A DNA stretch of 62,536 bases from Actinomycetes bacterium (GTDB lineage Bacteria > Actinomycetota > Actinomycetes > Actinomycetales > Dermatophilaceae), in NCBI GenBank assembly GCA_029778715.1, contig JAKOPT010000087.1, forward strand, positions 1 through 62,536, read 5' to 3'. Below, piece by piece: positions 43,225 to 51,766 of this stretch. Position numbers and translations under genes: made by a program. The stretch's first letter is position 1. Each line of letters opens with the position of its first letter. The notes under the pieces were generated by a model, which was not told the origin of the DNA, made no database searches, and saw nothing but the letters and a program-made list of their open reading frames with translations.

Positions 43225-43292
43225 AGGTCCAGAGGGCCGGTGATCGTCAAAATCCGTAGTCCGTATGCCGCCCGCACCCGGGAAGGGGCGCT

Positions 43293-43340
43293 GTAAGTCG
43301 CGTTGGCGCGCAAAATTTGGTCCGCGCAAACGCGACTTAC
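43293..43340. repeat. 48-bp palindrome of the AGTCGCG family
   Basis: Arms GTAAGTCGCGTT.GCGCG and CGCGC.AACGCGACTTAC surround an A/T-rich centre (AAAATTTGG). It lies in the gap between glpD (3' end) and the arsR promoter. Related palindromes occur at 47763, 48140, 51133 and 53496. Confidence 0.85.
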
Positions 43341-43384
43341 TGCGCGTGCTCGCTCAGCCCGCGGTCGCACCCCCGTCGACTCTG

Positions 43385-43500
43385 TGCACAAGCCACCTAT
43401 TGGTCGAATGTTGACAGGCTCGACCGCGCCGCCGCCGGCGCGGGCCTGGCCTCCGTTCACAAGCCACCTATTGGTCGAATGTTGACAGGCTCGACGGCGC
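43385..43500. repeat. two copies of the ACCAATAGGTGG repeat, opposite orientation (71-bp spacing)
   Basis: Both copies read CACAAGCCACCTATTGGTCG followed by AATGTTGACAGGCTCGAC, the complement of the units at 41.7 and 50.4 kb. They sit 25-140 bp downstream of the glpD stop, so they may be transcribed at the 3' end of glpD. Confidence 0.88.
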
Positions 43501-43524
43501 TGGCGGCGGCGCGGGGCTGGCGGG

Positions 43525-45297
43525 TCAGGCGGCGCCGACGTGGGCGGCGTCACCGTGCAGGATCGCCACGGCCGCCGCGTCGTCGTCCTGCTCCTCGGCA
43601 GCCGCGATCGCCGCGACCCGGGACCGGTATGCCGCCTCCTCGCGGGCGAGGGTCGCCGCATCCCAGCCCAACCGGGCGGCGACGATCGGGCCGATTTCGG
43701 CGAGTGCGGCCACGCCCCGGTCGCGCATCTCGTGATCGAGGCGGACCCGCCGGCACAAGACGTCCTCGAGGTGGAGGGCTCCCTCGTGCGTCACGGCATA
43801 CGCGACCTCGGCGCCGACGTAAGCGGGAGCGGCGCTGAGCGGAGCGGCCAACGACGGATCGGAGGCCATGAGGTCCAACAGCGTCGGCAACTCGTCGCCG
43901 TAGCGGTCCAGCAGGTGCTGGACCCGCTCGGGCGACAAGCCGTGTTCGGCGGCCACGCGGGCGGCCTGCGCCTGCCAGGCCGGGTAACCCGCGGCGCCGA
44001 CGAGCGGGATGCGCTCGGTGATCGAGGGGCGACCCGCGGGCCCGGACGGGCCCTCCAGGCGGGTGAGCGCGAAGTCGACGGCGTCGGAGGCCATGACCCG
44101 GTAAGTCGTCAGTTTGCCGCCGGCGATCGAGGCCAGACCGGGGGTGATCTCGGTGACCGTGTGTTCGCGGGAGACCTGCGTCGAGGCGGCATCCTTGGCG
44201 TCGCGCGGCTGCAGCAACGGCCGCAACCCGGCATACGTGCCGATGATGTCGTCGTGGGTGAGCGGCTTGGCGAGCACCGTGTTTGCCTGGGCGAGCACGT
44301 AGTCGATGTCGCGCCGGGTGGCGACGGGGGAGGCGACGTCCTCGTGCCACGGGGTGTCGGTCGTGCCGATGACCCAGTAGCGGTCCCACGGGATGACGAA
44401 CAGGACCGAGGCCTCGGTGCGCAGGAAGAGGCCGGTCTCGCCGGCGATCTTGTCCTTGGGGATGACGATGTGGACGCCCTTGCTCGCCAGCACCCGCAGC
44501 CCGGCGCCGCGGCGATGCGCGGCGGGCACGAGGTCCTGGGTCGCTTCGGTCCACACACCCGTGGCGTTGGCGACGTAGCGCGCCGTGACTCGGATCGTCC
44601 GGCCGGTTTCGGCGTCGAGGAGGATCGCGCCGACGACCCGGTCGCCGTCGCGCACGTAGTCGACGACTCGGGTGCGGCTCGCGGCGAACGCCCCGTAGCC
44701 CACGGCGGTGCGGACCAGGTCGACGACGAGGCGGGCGTCGTCGACACGGGCGTCGTAGAACCGGATCGCCCCGACGAGGGCCTTGCGCCGCATCCCGGGG
44801 AAGAGCCGCAGGGCGCCGGAGCGGCCGTAGTGCCGCTGATGCGGGACCGCCGACGTGCCGCCCCCGCCGAACTGGGCGAGCGCGTCGTACATCCCGACCC
44901 CGATGGCGCTGTACGAGCGCTCGATGACCGGGGTCTTGAGCGGCCAGAGGAACGGCTGGGCCTTGACCAGGTGCGGCGCGAGCCGGGTAAGGAGCAGGCC
45001 GCGTTCCTTGAGGGCCTCGGCGACGAGCGGGAAGTTGAGTTGGTAGAGGTAGCGCAGCCCGCCGTGGACGAGTTTGCTCGAGGCTTGCGAGGTGCCGGCG
45101 GCCCAGTCGGTGGCCTCGACGATGCCGGTGCGCAGCCCGCGCGTTGCTGCGTCGAGGGCGATGCCGGCCCCCGTGACGCCGCCGCCGACGACGAGCAGGT
45201 CGAGTTCGCCGGTGGCCATTTCGGTGAGGGCCTGGTGGCGGGTGGCGGGGGTGAGTGCGGTGTGCACGATCGGTCCTTCCAATGGGAGCGTCTGCAT
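43525..45297 (-). CDS. glpD: aerobic glycerol-3-phosphate dehydrogenase
   Basis: The product has 590 residues. It has an FAD-binding Rossmann loop LLVVGGGVTGAGIALDAATR near the N-terminus, GTSQASSKLVHGGLRYL, the VIGTTDTPW segment and the IAGGKLTTYR motif, all typical of GlpD. It oxidises glycerol-3-phosphate to dihydroxyacetone phosphate and passes electrons to quinone at the membrane. ATG 45297 gives the usual N-terminus; the same frame runs upstream into the divergent regulator and is not coding there. The divergent SorC-type regulator and shared operator suggest local control. Confidence 0.95.
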   Translation of the reverse strand: MQTLPLEGPIVHTALTPATRHQALTEMATGELDLLVVGGGVTGAGIALDAATRGLRTGIVEATDWAAGTSQASSKLVHGGLRYLYQLNFPLVAEALKERGLLLTRLAPHLVKAQPFLWPLKTPVIERSYSAIGVGMYDALAQFGGGGTSAVPHQRHYGRSGALRLFPGMRRKALVGAIRFYDARVDDARLVVDLVRTAVGYGAFAASRTRVVDYVRDGDRVVGAILLDAETGRTIRVTARYVANATGVWTEATQDLVPAAHRRGAGLRVLASKGVHIVIPKDKIAGETGLFLRTEASVLFVIPWDRYWVIGTTDTPWHEDVASPVATRRDIDYVLAQANTVLAKPLTHDDIIGTYAGLRPLLQPRDAKDAASTQVSREHTVTEITPGLASIAGGKLTTYRVMASDAVDFALTRLEGPSGPAGRPSITERIPLVGAAGYPAWQAQAARVAAEHGLSPERVQHLLDRYGDELPTLLDLMASDPSLAAPLSAAPAYVGAEVAYAVTHEGALHLEDVLCRRVRLDHEMRDRGVAALAEIGPIVAARLGWDAATLAREEAAYRSRVAAIAAAEEQDDDAAAVAILHGDAAHVGAA

Positions 45298-45333
45298 CCA
45301 TTCGACCACCCCTGCACGTAGGATCAAAGGCGA

Positions 45334-45347
45334 TGCACGAACGTGCA
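45334..45347. promoter_or_regulatory. operator-like palindrome between glpD and the SorC-family regulator
   Basis: TGCACG-AA-CGTGCA is a perfect 14-bp dyad with an additional half-site CTGCACGT at about 45312. It lies in the 66-bp divergent gap and can control both genes. Confidence 0.7.
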
Positions 45348-45363
45348 GACGGAGGTGGAGGCC

Positions 45364-46506
45364 ATGAACGAACGGCGCGTTCCCACGAGTCGTGGCGCGC
45401 GGCATACGGAGTCCGCGAGGCGGCATACCGAAACCGCGAGACGGCCTGCGGAACCCGCCGGGCGGCATACCGAAACCGCGGGGCGACAGCCGATCTCGGC
45501 CCACGATGTGGCGACCCTCTACTACCTGCAGGACGAGACGATGGCGGCGATCGGCGCGCGCTACGGCGTCTCGCGCTCGACGGTGTCTCGGCTGCTCAAA
45601 CAGGCACGCGACGAGGGGCTGGTGCGGATCAGCGTGCGGCCGGTTGATGTCCGCGGCGAACTGGCCCGTGAAATCGAGACCCATTTCGGGGTTCGCGTGC
45701 AAGTCGTGCCGGTGCGCGACCGGACCCCGTCGATGCAACGCCTGGAGCGGGTCGCCGCTCTCGCCGCGCAACTCGTCGCCGACGAGGTCCGCGACGAGGT
45801 CATCCTCGGCATCGCCTGGGGCACCACGGTGTCCGCGGTCGTCAGCCGGTTGCCGCAGGTGGCGACGCGGGGGTCGGTCGTCGTGCAACTCAACGGGGCC
45901 GCCAACACCCACAGTTCCGGGGTGACGTATGCCGGTGAGTTGCTGCGCGCGGTCGCGTCGGCTTTCGATGCCGGCGTGCTCTACTTCCCGGTGCCGGCGT
46001 TCTTCGATTTCGCCGATACCAAGGTGGCTTTGTGGCGGGAGCGGGCGGTGCGGCGGGTCATTGACGCCCAGCGCTCGGCGGATGTGGCGGTCTTCAGCGT
46101 CGGCTCCTTCTATGGCGAACTGGGTTCGCACGTCTATGTCGGGGGCTACCTCGACCGTGACGAATTGGCCGACGCGGTGCGCGATGGGGTGGTCGGCGAC
46201 GTGTGCACCGTGCTGTTGCGCGAGGACGGCTCATGGGCGGATATTGCGCTGAACGCGAGGGCTTCCGGGCCGACACCCCCGGAGTTGGCGCGGATTCCCC
46301 GCCGTATCTGTGTGGTGGCCGATCCGTCCAAGGCGGCGGCGTTGCGGGGCGCGTTGCGGGCCGGGGTGGCGACCGATCTGGTGCTCGACGAGGAGAGCGC
46401 GCGGGCGTTGCTCGAGCGGCATCGCGGCCGTCGCGGGCGGAGCCCGGGCCCGGGTCAGCGGGAGTCGGCGTCGTTGCCGGCGCACGCGGCTGAGTCGAGG
46501 CAGTAG
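45364..46506 (+). CDS. SorC-family (DeoR-like) sugar-responsive transcriptional regulator
   Basis: The product has 380 residues from ATG 45364. The helix-turn-helix DETMAAIGARYGVSRSTVSR is followed by a SorC-type sugar-phosphate-binding domain with LGIAWGTTVSAVV, FSVGSFY and VGDVCTVLL segments. It is divergent from glpD across a palindrome, so glycerol metabolism is the likely target. The N-terminal ~40 residues are a low-complexity RHTETA-type repeat built from three GGCATAC heptamers (45403, 45422, 45464) and are absent from the family norm. An upstream in-frame ATG at 45343 is possible. Confidence 0.88.
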   Translation: MNERRVPTSRGARHTESARRHTETARRPAEPAGRHTETAGRQPISAHDVATLYYLQDETMAAIGARYGVSRSTVSRLLKQARDEGLVRISVRPVDVRGELAREIETHFGVRVQVVPVRDRTPSMQRLERVAALAAQLVADEVRDEVILGIAWGTTVSAVVSRLPQVATRGSVVVQLNGAANTHSSGVTYAGELLRAVASAFDAGVLYFPVPAFFDFADTKVALWRERAVRRVIDAQRSADVAVFSVGSFYGELGSHVYVGGYLDRDELADAVRDGVVGDVCTVLLREDGSWADIALNARASGPTPPELARIPRRICVVADPSKAAALRGALRAGVATDLVLDEESARALLERHRGRRGRSPGPGQRESASLPAHAAESRQ

Positions 46507-46746
46507 CGCACGGATTCAGCGGCGTCTGACCTGGCACGGGCGGGGGCGACTTCGTCTCGGGTGTCGGATCGAGTCCGACCCCGCAACGGGGTGGGGGTAT
46601 GGGTCCAACGGACATCTACCGTGTGAAGGGCGTGGGCGTGCGGGACAAGTCCACCCATTGGGTCGATTCGTCTAGCGGCGACCGCGACCGGAAGGGGCGG
46701 CTCCGGCAGGGTGGACAGCGGTCGCCGGGGGCGCGAGGCTGGCGGT

Positions 46747-47700
46747 ATGCCGATCCCCTTTGCGACGATCGAAGCAGTTGCGGCGCGCCTGCCGTTGCCC
46801 CCCACCCCCGCCTGGTCCTACCCCGTGCTCGACGCGTTCGCCGGCTGCGAGGTCGTGGTCAAGCACGAGAACGTCCAGCCGACGGGCGCCTTCAAGGTCC
46901 GTGGCGGGCTCACCGTGGCCGCGAGCCTCTCCGATGCCGAGCGCGCCGCTGGGGTCGTCACCGCATCGACCGGCAATCACGCGCAGTCCATTGCGTATGC
47001 CGCGCGCCGGGGCGGGTTTCGCGCGGTCATCGTGGTGCCCCTCTCGGCGCCCCCCGGCAAGGTCGAGGCGGTCCGTGCCCTCGGGGCGCAGGTCGTCGTC
47101 CACGGCGCGACGATGACGGAGGCGGGGGGGCGGGCCCGCGCGTTGGCGGCCGAGCAGGGCTTGCGGTATGTCGACCCGGGCAACGACCCGGCCGTGATCG
47201 CCGGCCACGCGACGGCATACCTCGAACTGCTTCGGCAGCGCCCGGACCTTGAGGCGATCTACGTGCCGGTGGGCAGCGGTACAGGAGCCGCCGGTGCCTG
47301 CCTGGTGCGCGATGCCCTGGCCCCGGGGTGCCGGATCGTCGGGGTGCAGTCGGCGGCGGCGCCCGCGGCATACGCGTCTTGGCGCGCGGGTGAGGTGGTC
47401 GATCGGCCGTGCGAGACGTTCGCGAGTGGGTTGGCGACGGCGACGGGGTTCGAGGTGCCGCAGGGGGTGTTGCGGGCTCGCCTCGACGATTTCGTCGTGG
47501 TCGAGGACGCGGCGATCGAGGCGGCGGTGCGGCTGATGGCCACGCACGCGCACACGCTCGCCGAGGGGGCCGGGGCGGCCGCGCTCGCGGGGTTGCTCGC
47601 CGATGAGGCGCGGCCGGCGGTGTGCGCCATCGTGTGTACCGGCGGGAATGCGGGCGAGCACGAGTTCGGTGTGTTGGGGCGGGGCGTCCACGGTCGCTAG
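46747..47700 (+). CDS. threonine/serine dehydratase-like PLP enzyme
   Basis: The product has 317 residues. It is fold type II PLP: ENVQPTGAFKVRGG with the Schiff-base Lys, ASTGNHAQSIAYAA for phosphate binding, VGSGTGAAGA Gly-rich loop and CTGGNAG near the C-terminus. It lacks the regulatory ACT domain of biosynthetic IlvA, so it is the short catabolic or serine-racemase-like form. It deaminates threonine or serine. ATG 46747 is chosen by homology; it is monocistronic, followed by a repeat-bearing gap. Confidence 0.9.
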   Translation: MPIPFATIEAVAARLPLPPTPAWSYPVLDAFAGCEVVVKHENVQPTGAFKVRGGLTVAASLSDAERAAGVVTASTGNHAQSIAYAARRGGFRAVIVVPLSAPPGKVEAVRALGAQVVVHGATMTEAGGRARALAAEQGLRYVDPGNDPAVIAGHATAYLELLRQRPDLEAIYVPVGSGTGAAGACLVRDALAPGCRIVGVQSAAAPAAYASWRAGEVVDRPCETFASGLATATGFEVPQGVLRARLDDFVVVEDAAIEAAVRLMATHAHTLAEGAGAAALAGLLADEARPAVCAIVCTGGNAGEHEFGVLGRGVHGR

Positions 47701-47762
47701 TCGTTGGTGCGGCGTCAGTTCCCCAGGCGAGAAGCGTTGCTGGCGATCACCCCATGGGTCGG

Positions 47763-47821
47763 TCGAAAGTACGCGACTTGCCGTGTCGGCTGCGCGCAGA
47801 CGGCAAGTCGCGTACTTTCGA
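47763..47821. repeat. 59-bp palindrome of the AGTCGCG family, copy 1
   Basis: Arms TCGAAAGTACGCGACTTGCC and GGCAAGTCGCGTACTTTCGA pair perfectly over 20 bp, with further pairing inside. It starts 62 bp after the dehydratase stop. It could terminate transcription but lacks a T-tract. Confidence 0.88.
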
Positions 47822-48139
47822 ATCGTGCTGGGCCGACCGGTCCGCCTCGCCGGCCCAACCCGCACCAGACGAGCCCCCACGGCGGTCATCGAACCTGGCG
47901 GGCGAACGTTGCACACAAGGTTCAGGCACCTGGGGCGGGTGGGAGCACGTTCAGGACAGCGGACCCTCGGCGAAGGCTGCGCGGCAACCTGTCCTGGAGA
48001 GTGTTCGGCCCCTTGGGGCGGGCCGCATCGACAGGAATCGCCAGGCCTGACCCATCAGCAGACCCGTCACCACGGCCGAACGACTGCGGGCGGCATGAGA
48101 CGGATGCTCCGCGCGACCCGAAAGGGCCGCCTACGCCGG

Positions 48140-48198
48140 TCGAAAGTACGCGACTCGCCGTCTGCGCTCGGGCGAGACGGCGAGTCGCGTACTTTCGA
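48140..48198. repeat. 59-bp palindrome of the AGTCGCG family, copy 2
   Basis: Arms TCGAAAGTACGCGACTCGCC and GGCGAGTCGCGTACTTTCGA are perfect over 20 bp. They differ from copy 1 at one paired position in each arm (T/A changed to C/G), so the stem is conserved by compensatory change. It ends 34 bp beyond the 3' end of the PNPOx-like gene. Confidence 0.88.
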
Positions 48199-48232
48199 CT
48201 CGCGGTGCCGACCGCGGGGGTCTACGACCGAG

Positions 48233-48772
48233 TCAGCCCAATTCGAGTTTGGCGTTGTCGCCGTCCAGGGGCGCACCCTTGCCCAGGAGGCCCTTGACCA
48301 GGCCGAGCAGTTGCGCGGGCTTGCCGGGGGAGTCCCAGTACTCGCCGCCGGTGAGGTCGACTCGGATCAGGGCGACGGCGGGATCCTCGGGGCCGTTCTG
48401 GAACCACGCCTCCGCGAACGGGTTCCACAGCGACTTCTTCTTCGCCACGTCGTCGAGCAAGTGGGCTGTGCCCGAGGCCGACACGTACGTGTCGCCATCG
48501 ATGAAGGTGAGGTTGACCTGGGGGCGCAGGGCCAACTGGACCGTCTTGGGGGAGTCCGCGAACGCGAAGAACCACACGGTCGCGTCGTCGTCGACCTGCT
48601 GCACCGCCATCGGGCGGCTCATGATCGTGCCATCCGCGGCCACGGTCGTCATCATGGCGATCCGCGCGCCCCCGACGAGGTCGACGAACGTGGGCTGGTC
48701 GTGCTCGCGGCCCTGGGCGGGGTCGGGGCGGCTGACGGTGGTGTCGGTGCTCGACTCTGGGGTGGTGCTCAT
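48233..48772 (-). CDS. pyridoxamine 5'-phosphate oxidase-like FMN-binding protein (general stress protein 26 type)
   Basis: The product has 179 residues with a split beta-barrel: ARIAMMTTVAADGTIMSRPM, VWFFAFADSPKTVQL, VNLTFID and the WNPFAEAWFQNGPEDPAVALIRV segment typical of stress protein 26-like members. These bind flavin or F420 and their reactions are mostly unknown. The N-terminal ~25 residues are disordered. Divergent from the P450 gene. Confidence 0.85.
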   Translation of the reverse strand: MSTTPESSTDTTVSRPDPAQGREHDQPTFVDLVGGARIAMMTTVAADGTIMSRPMAVQQVDDDATVWFFAFADSPKTVQLALRPQVNLTFIDGDTYVSASGTAHLLDDVAKKKSLWNPFAEAWFQNGPEDPAVALIRVDLTGGEYWDSPGKPAQLLGLVKGLLGKGAPLDGDNAKLELG

Positions 48773-48966
48773 GGCGATCCTCCGATACGCGTCCGTGGCG
48801 TGGTGGCTGGCGAGGCTCAGCGTATGCCGCGGGCGCCCCTTCGTGGGGCGCTCGCGTCGGATGCCTTGGCCGAGGGCGCGGGGTGCAGCGGCGCGCTATG
48901 GGACGGCGGTGCGCGGGCGGCATACCGCAAATTGCACAATGGCCAGGTGAGCGCGGACGGCGAGTC

Positions 48967-50442
48967 ATGAGCGAGGAATGGCGCGGGCCGATCGCGACCA
49001 TGCGCAACGGGTGGGGCGGAAGGGATTTCCCGCACCCGGCGGGGCGGCGGCGGCTGCTCGGGGACCTGCCCCAGGGCATGGACCCGCGCACCCCGCTCCA
49101 GAACTCGATGGCCCGCTGCCGCGACCTCGGCCCGATCTTCGAGATGCGCTTCCTCAACCGGCGCATCGTGTTCGTCCAAGGCGCCGCCCTCAACGCCGAA
49201 CTGTGCGATGAGTCGCGGTTCGGCAAGACGCTCGCCCCGGCCGTCTCGAACTTGCGGATGTTCGTCGGGGACGGGCTGTTCACGGCATACACCGACGAAC
49301 CCAACTGGGCGCTGGCCCATGACCTGCTGCGCCCGGCGTTCACCAAGCCGGCGATGGTGACGTACCACGACACGATGAACGAGGTCGCCGACGAACTCAT
49401 CGAGCGCTGGGAGCGGGCCGACGCGCCCGTCGACGTGTCCGGCGACCTGACCCGGCTCACCTTGGAGACGATCGGGCGGACCAGTTTCAGCCACAGTTTC
49501 GGGTCGTTCGAGCGCGAGGAACAGGACGTGTTCGTCTCCTCGATGATCCGGGCCCTCACCCATGGGATGCGGCGCCAGGCGATCATGATGATGCCATGGG
49601 GTCGGTGGGTCGTGGGGCGTGCTGATCGGCGTGCGCAAGCCGCTCAGAGCGTCGTCGACGACATGGTCGACGGCATCATCGCCGACCGCCTGGCCGCCGA
49701 CGACAACCACGAGCGCGACCTCCTCGGCCTCATGCTCCACTCCGCCCACCAGGACACCGGGGCCCGGCTCGACCCGCTCGCGGTGCGTCGCAACGTCGTC
49801 ACCTTCCTCGTCGCCGGGCACGAGACGACCTCGGGCGCGTTGTCGTTCGCGCTGTGGTTCCTCGCCACCCACCCGCAGGTGCGGTCCCGGGCCCAGGCCG
49901 AGGTCGATGCGGTGCTCGCGGGGGAGGTCGGCGGCATCCCCTCGTATGCCGCGATCGCCCGGTTGCGCTATGTGCGGCGGGTCCTGGACGAGGCCCTGCG
50001 GCTCTGGCCGACCGCTCCTGCCTATGCGCGTACCCCCCTGCGCGACACTGTGATCGGCGAGGGCGCGGGGGTCGGCGCCCCGATCACGATGACGACCGAC
50101 GACTGGGCGCTCATTCACCTGCCGCTGCTGCACCGCGACCGGTCGGTGTGGGGTGAGGACGTCGAACGGTTCGATCCCGACCGGTTCCTGCCCGAGGCGG
50201 TGCGTCGGCGCCCGGCGCACTCGTACAAGCCGTTCGGGACGGGGGAGCGGGCCTGTATCGGGCGCCAGTTCGCCCTGCACGAGGCCGTGCTGGTGTTGGC
50301 CCGGCTGCTGCATCGCTTCGATTTCGAGGCGGATCCGGGCTATGAGTTGCGCATCACCGAGCGCCTCACGTTGATGCCCGAAGGCTTCACGCTCACGCCG
50401 CGCCTGCGCACCCCGAGCACGGTGTCAACAATCGACCAATAG
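48967..50442 (+). CDS. cytochrome P450, CYP102-like haem domain
   Basis: The product has 491 residues. It has the I-helix FLVAGHETTSGAL, ExxR in DEALRLWP, the FDPDRFLPE meander and the haem-binding loop FGTGERACIGRQFALHEA with the axial Cys. Sequence style is close to the fatty-acid-hydroxylating CYP102 haem domain, but the flavin reductase part is absent, so an external redox partner is needed. The last ~7 residues (TVSTIDQ) and the TAG stop come from the first unit of the tandem repeat at 50421, so the original C-terminus has been replaced. Confidence 0.92.
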   Translation: MSEEWRGPIATMRNGWGGRDFPHPAGRRRLLGDLPQGMDPRTPLQNSMARCRDLGPIFEMRFLNRRIVFVQGAALNAELCDESRFGKTLAPAVSNLRMFVGDGLFTAYTDEPNWALAHDLLRPAFTKPAMVTYHDTMNEVADELIERWERADAPVDVSGDLTRLTLETIGRTSFSHSFGSFEREEQDVFVSSMIRALTHGMRRQAIMMMPWGRWVVGRADRRAQAAQSVVDDMVDGIIADRLAADDNHERDLLGLMLHSAHQDTGARLDPLAVRRNVVTFLVAGHETTSGALSFALWFLATHPQVRSRAQAEVDAVLAGEVGGIPSYAAIARLRYVRRVLDEALRLWPTAPAYARTPLRDTVIGEGAGVGAPITMTTDDWALIHLPLLHRDRSVWGEDVERFDPDRFLPEAVRRRPAHSYKPFGTGERACIGRQFALHEAVLVLARLLHRFDFEADPGYELRITERLTLMPEGFTLTPRLRTPSTVSTIDQ

Positions 50443-50675
50443 GTGGGTTGTGTACGGACCCGGCGGCCCCGACGGTGTCAACAATCGACCAATAGGTGGG
50501 TTATGCACGGACCCGGCGGCCCCGACGGTGTCAACAATCGACCAATAGGTGGGTTATGCACGGACCCGGCCGGTCCCGACGGTGTCAACAATCGACCAAT
50601 AGGTGGGTTGTGTACGGACCCGGCGGTCCCGACGGTGTCAACAATCGACCAATAGGTGGGTTGTGTACGGACCCG
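50421..50675. repeat. five tandem ~53-bp units of the ACCAATAGGTGG family
   Basis: Units start at 50421, 50474, 50527, 50581 and 50634 (periods 53, 53, 54, 53). Each contains TGTCAACAATCGACCAATAG, then GTGGGTTGTGTACGGACCCG (TATGCAC in units 2 and 3) and a GC-rich spacer. The spacers are also nearly identical, so this is a tandem array and not a CRISPR. The first unit supplies the P450 stop codon. From 50676 to 50870 I see nothing apart from the ribosome site of the next gene. Confidence 0.92.
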
Positions 50676-50870
50676 GCCGGCGAATCCGGGCCCATGGTGC
50701 CCAACGCAGCGGGCGAGGCCGCCCACTCGACGGGAGGGGGGGAGACGGCATACCGGGTCCCCCTTCGGAGGGAGGGCGAAATCCGTCGTGCGCGGGAGGT
50801 GGACCGAGACGGGCAAACCTACGGTGAAAGCAGTCGGCCACGCGGGTTGGCCACCACCGAGAGGATCGTC

Positions 50871-51089
50871 ATGAACGCCGCCGCCACCTCCACCCCCAGC
50901 CTCACCTCGCTGCGGATGGCTCGCCGGTCGTATGCCGTGGCCGCCATCGTCGCGCTCGTCGCCCTGGTCGGGTCGTGGCTGGCGACCGGGTCCTTCGCCG
51001 GCCTGTTCGGGGCGCCGGTGGCCGTGCTGATGGCGGTGTTCGCGCTGACCACGCACCGCCGCATCGTGACCGCCGACCCCGCCGAGTGA
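50871..51089 (+). CDS. small two-helix membrane protein
   Basis: The product has 72 residues with two hydrophobic helices (about 22-38 and 42-60) separated by a short TGSFAG turn. GAGAGG lies 8 nt before ATG 50871. No family recognised. The frame is open further upstream through the repeat array but has no start with a ribosome site there. Confidence 0.65.
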   Translation: MNAAATSTPSLTSLRMARRSYAVAAIVALVALVGSWLATGSFAGLFGAPVAVLMAVFALTTHRRIVTADPAE

Positions 51090-51132
51090 CGGGCTGAGGC
51101 ACGAGGGGCGCCCGAGCCGGCGAAGAAACGCG

Positions 51133-51180
51133 GAAAGTCGCGTTCACGCGCAGAAATTTCTCCGCGTGAACGCGACTTTC
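51133..51180. repeat. 48-bp palindrome of the AGTCGCG family
   Basis: Arms GAAAGTCGCGTTCACGCG and CGCGTGAACGCGACTTTC are perfect over 18 bp with an A/T-rich loop. It lies 44 bp after the small membrane protein stop, between co-oriented genes. Confidence 0.88.
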
Positions 51181-51283
51181 TGCGTGCCGTCCTCGTCGCG
51201 ACGGCAACGCCGCCACCAGGCGGATGACCCCTGCGGTCCGCGGGAGACAATGGAGCCACCACAACCGATGGAGAGGACAGCAA

Positions 51284-51634
51284 GTGAGCGATCTCGAGAC
51301 CAAGGTCCGTTTCGGCGGCGGCTTCTCGGAGAAGGACCGGCCGCTGGTCGCCGATACCCTCGCCCAGGCCCTTGGGCGGTTCTCGCACTCGGACACCGCG
51401 TGGGAGATGGAGTTGTCGGTCAAGGATCGTGAAGCGCCCGGTCAGCAGGTGACCCTTGAGGCGTGGGTGCCCGGCAAGACCCGCCTGGTCGCGACCTCCC
51501 ACGAACCCGAGTTGCGCGACGCCCTCAACGACGTCGGCGCCGACATCCGTCGCCAGTTCCAGAAGGCCCGCGACCTGCGCGACCCCAAGGCCAACCGCGA
51601 GCGTCGCGAAACGATCCGCGGCAACGGCGCCTGA
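51284..51634 (+). CDS. HPF/RaiA-like ribosome-associated protein
   Basis: The product has 116 residues with a beta-alpha-beta-beta-beta-alpha pattern like the S30AE domain: KVRFGGGFSEKD, LSVKDREAPGQQVTLEAWVP, then a basic helix ALNDVGADIRRQFQKARDLR. Such proteins bind the 30S subunit decoding centre in slow growth. Similarity is by fold pattern rather than exact motifs. GTG 51284 follows GAGAGGA. An intrinsic terminator follows 16 bp after the stop. Confidence 0.6.
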   Translation: MSDLETKVRFGGGFSEKDRPLVADTLAQALGRFSHSDTAWEMELSVKDREAPGQQVTLEAWVPGKTRLVATSHEPELRDALNDVGADIRRQFQKARDLRDPKANRERRETIRGNGA

Positions 51635-51649
51635 GGCCAAGCCCCCCGA

Positions 51650-51689
51650 GGGAGCCACGCAGCAACCGCTGCGTGGCTCCCTTGTTTTG
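51650..51689 (+). terminator. intrinsic terminator
   Basis: A perfect 14-bp stem GGGAGCCACGCAGC pairs with GCTGCGTGGCTCCC across the loop AACC, followed by TTGTTTTG. It is the clearest Rho-independent terminator in the window and closes the HPF-like gene. Confidence 0.92.
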
Positions 51690-51766
51690 ACCCTCCCCAA
51701 ACGGGTCCGCCGTGGCTATGCTCGCCCCCCAGGACAACGGTGTCCGCGCTGACCTGGAGGTTTGTC

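Larger units (their letters stand above)
47701..48232. other. 532-bp gene-free gap with two related palindromes
   Basis: I see no credible gene on either strand. The gap is bounded by two ~59-bp palindromes (47763-47821 and 48140-48198) with the same outer arms. The 318 bp between them have no coding signal or similarity I recognise. It could be a decayed cassette flanked by the palindromes. Confidence 0.6.

Noticed and set aside
43550..45301. A ~580-codon minus-strand frame overlapping glpD in another frame
   Set aside because: Arg/Pro-rich composition without motifs; glpD in the neighbouring frame has all family signatures.
47701..48970. Long plus-strand frame covering the intergenic palindromes and the PNPOx-like gene
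   Set aside because: It is antisense to the PNPOx-like gene and passes through two palindromes; no start or motif supports it.
50421..50675. Regularly spaced repeats resembling a CRISPR array
   Set aside because: The segments between the cores are also nearly identical, so there are no unique spacers; no cas genes are nearby. It is a tandem repeat.
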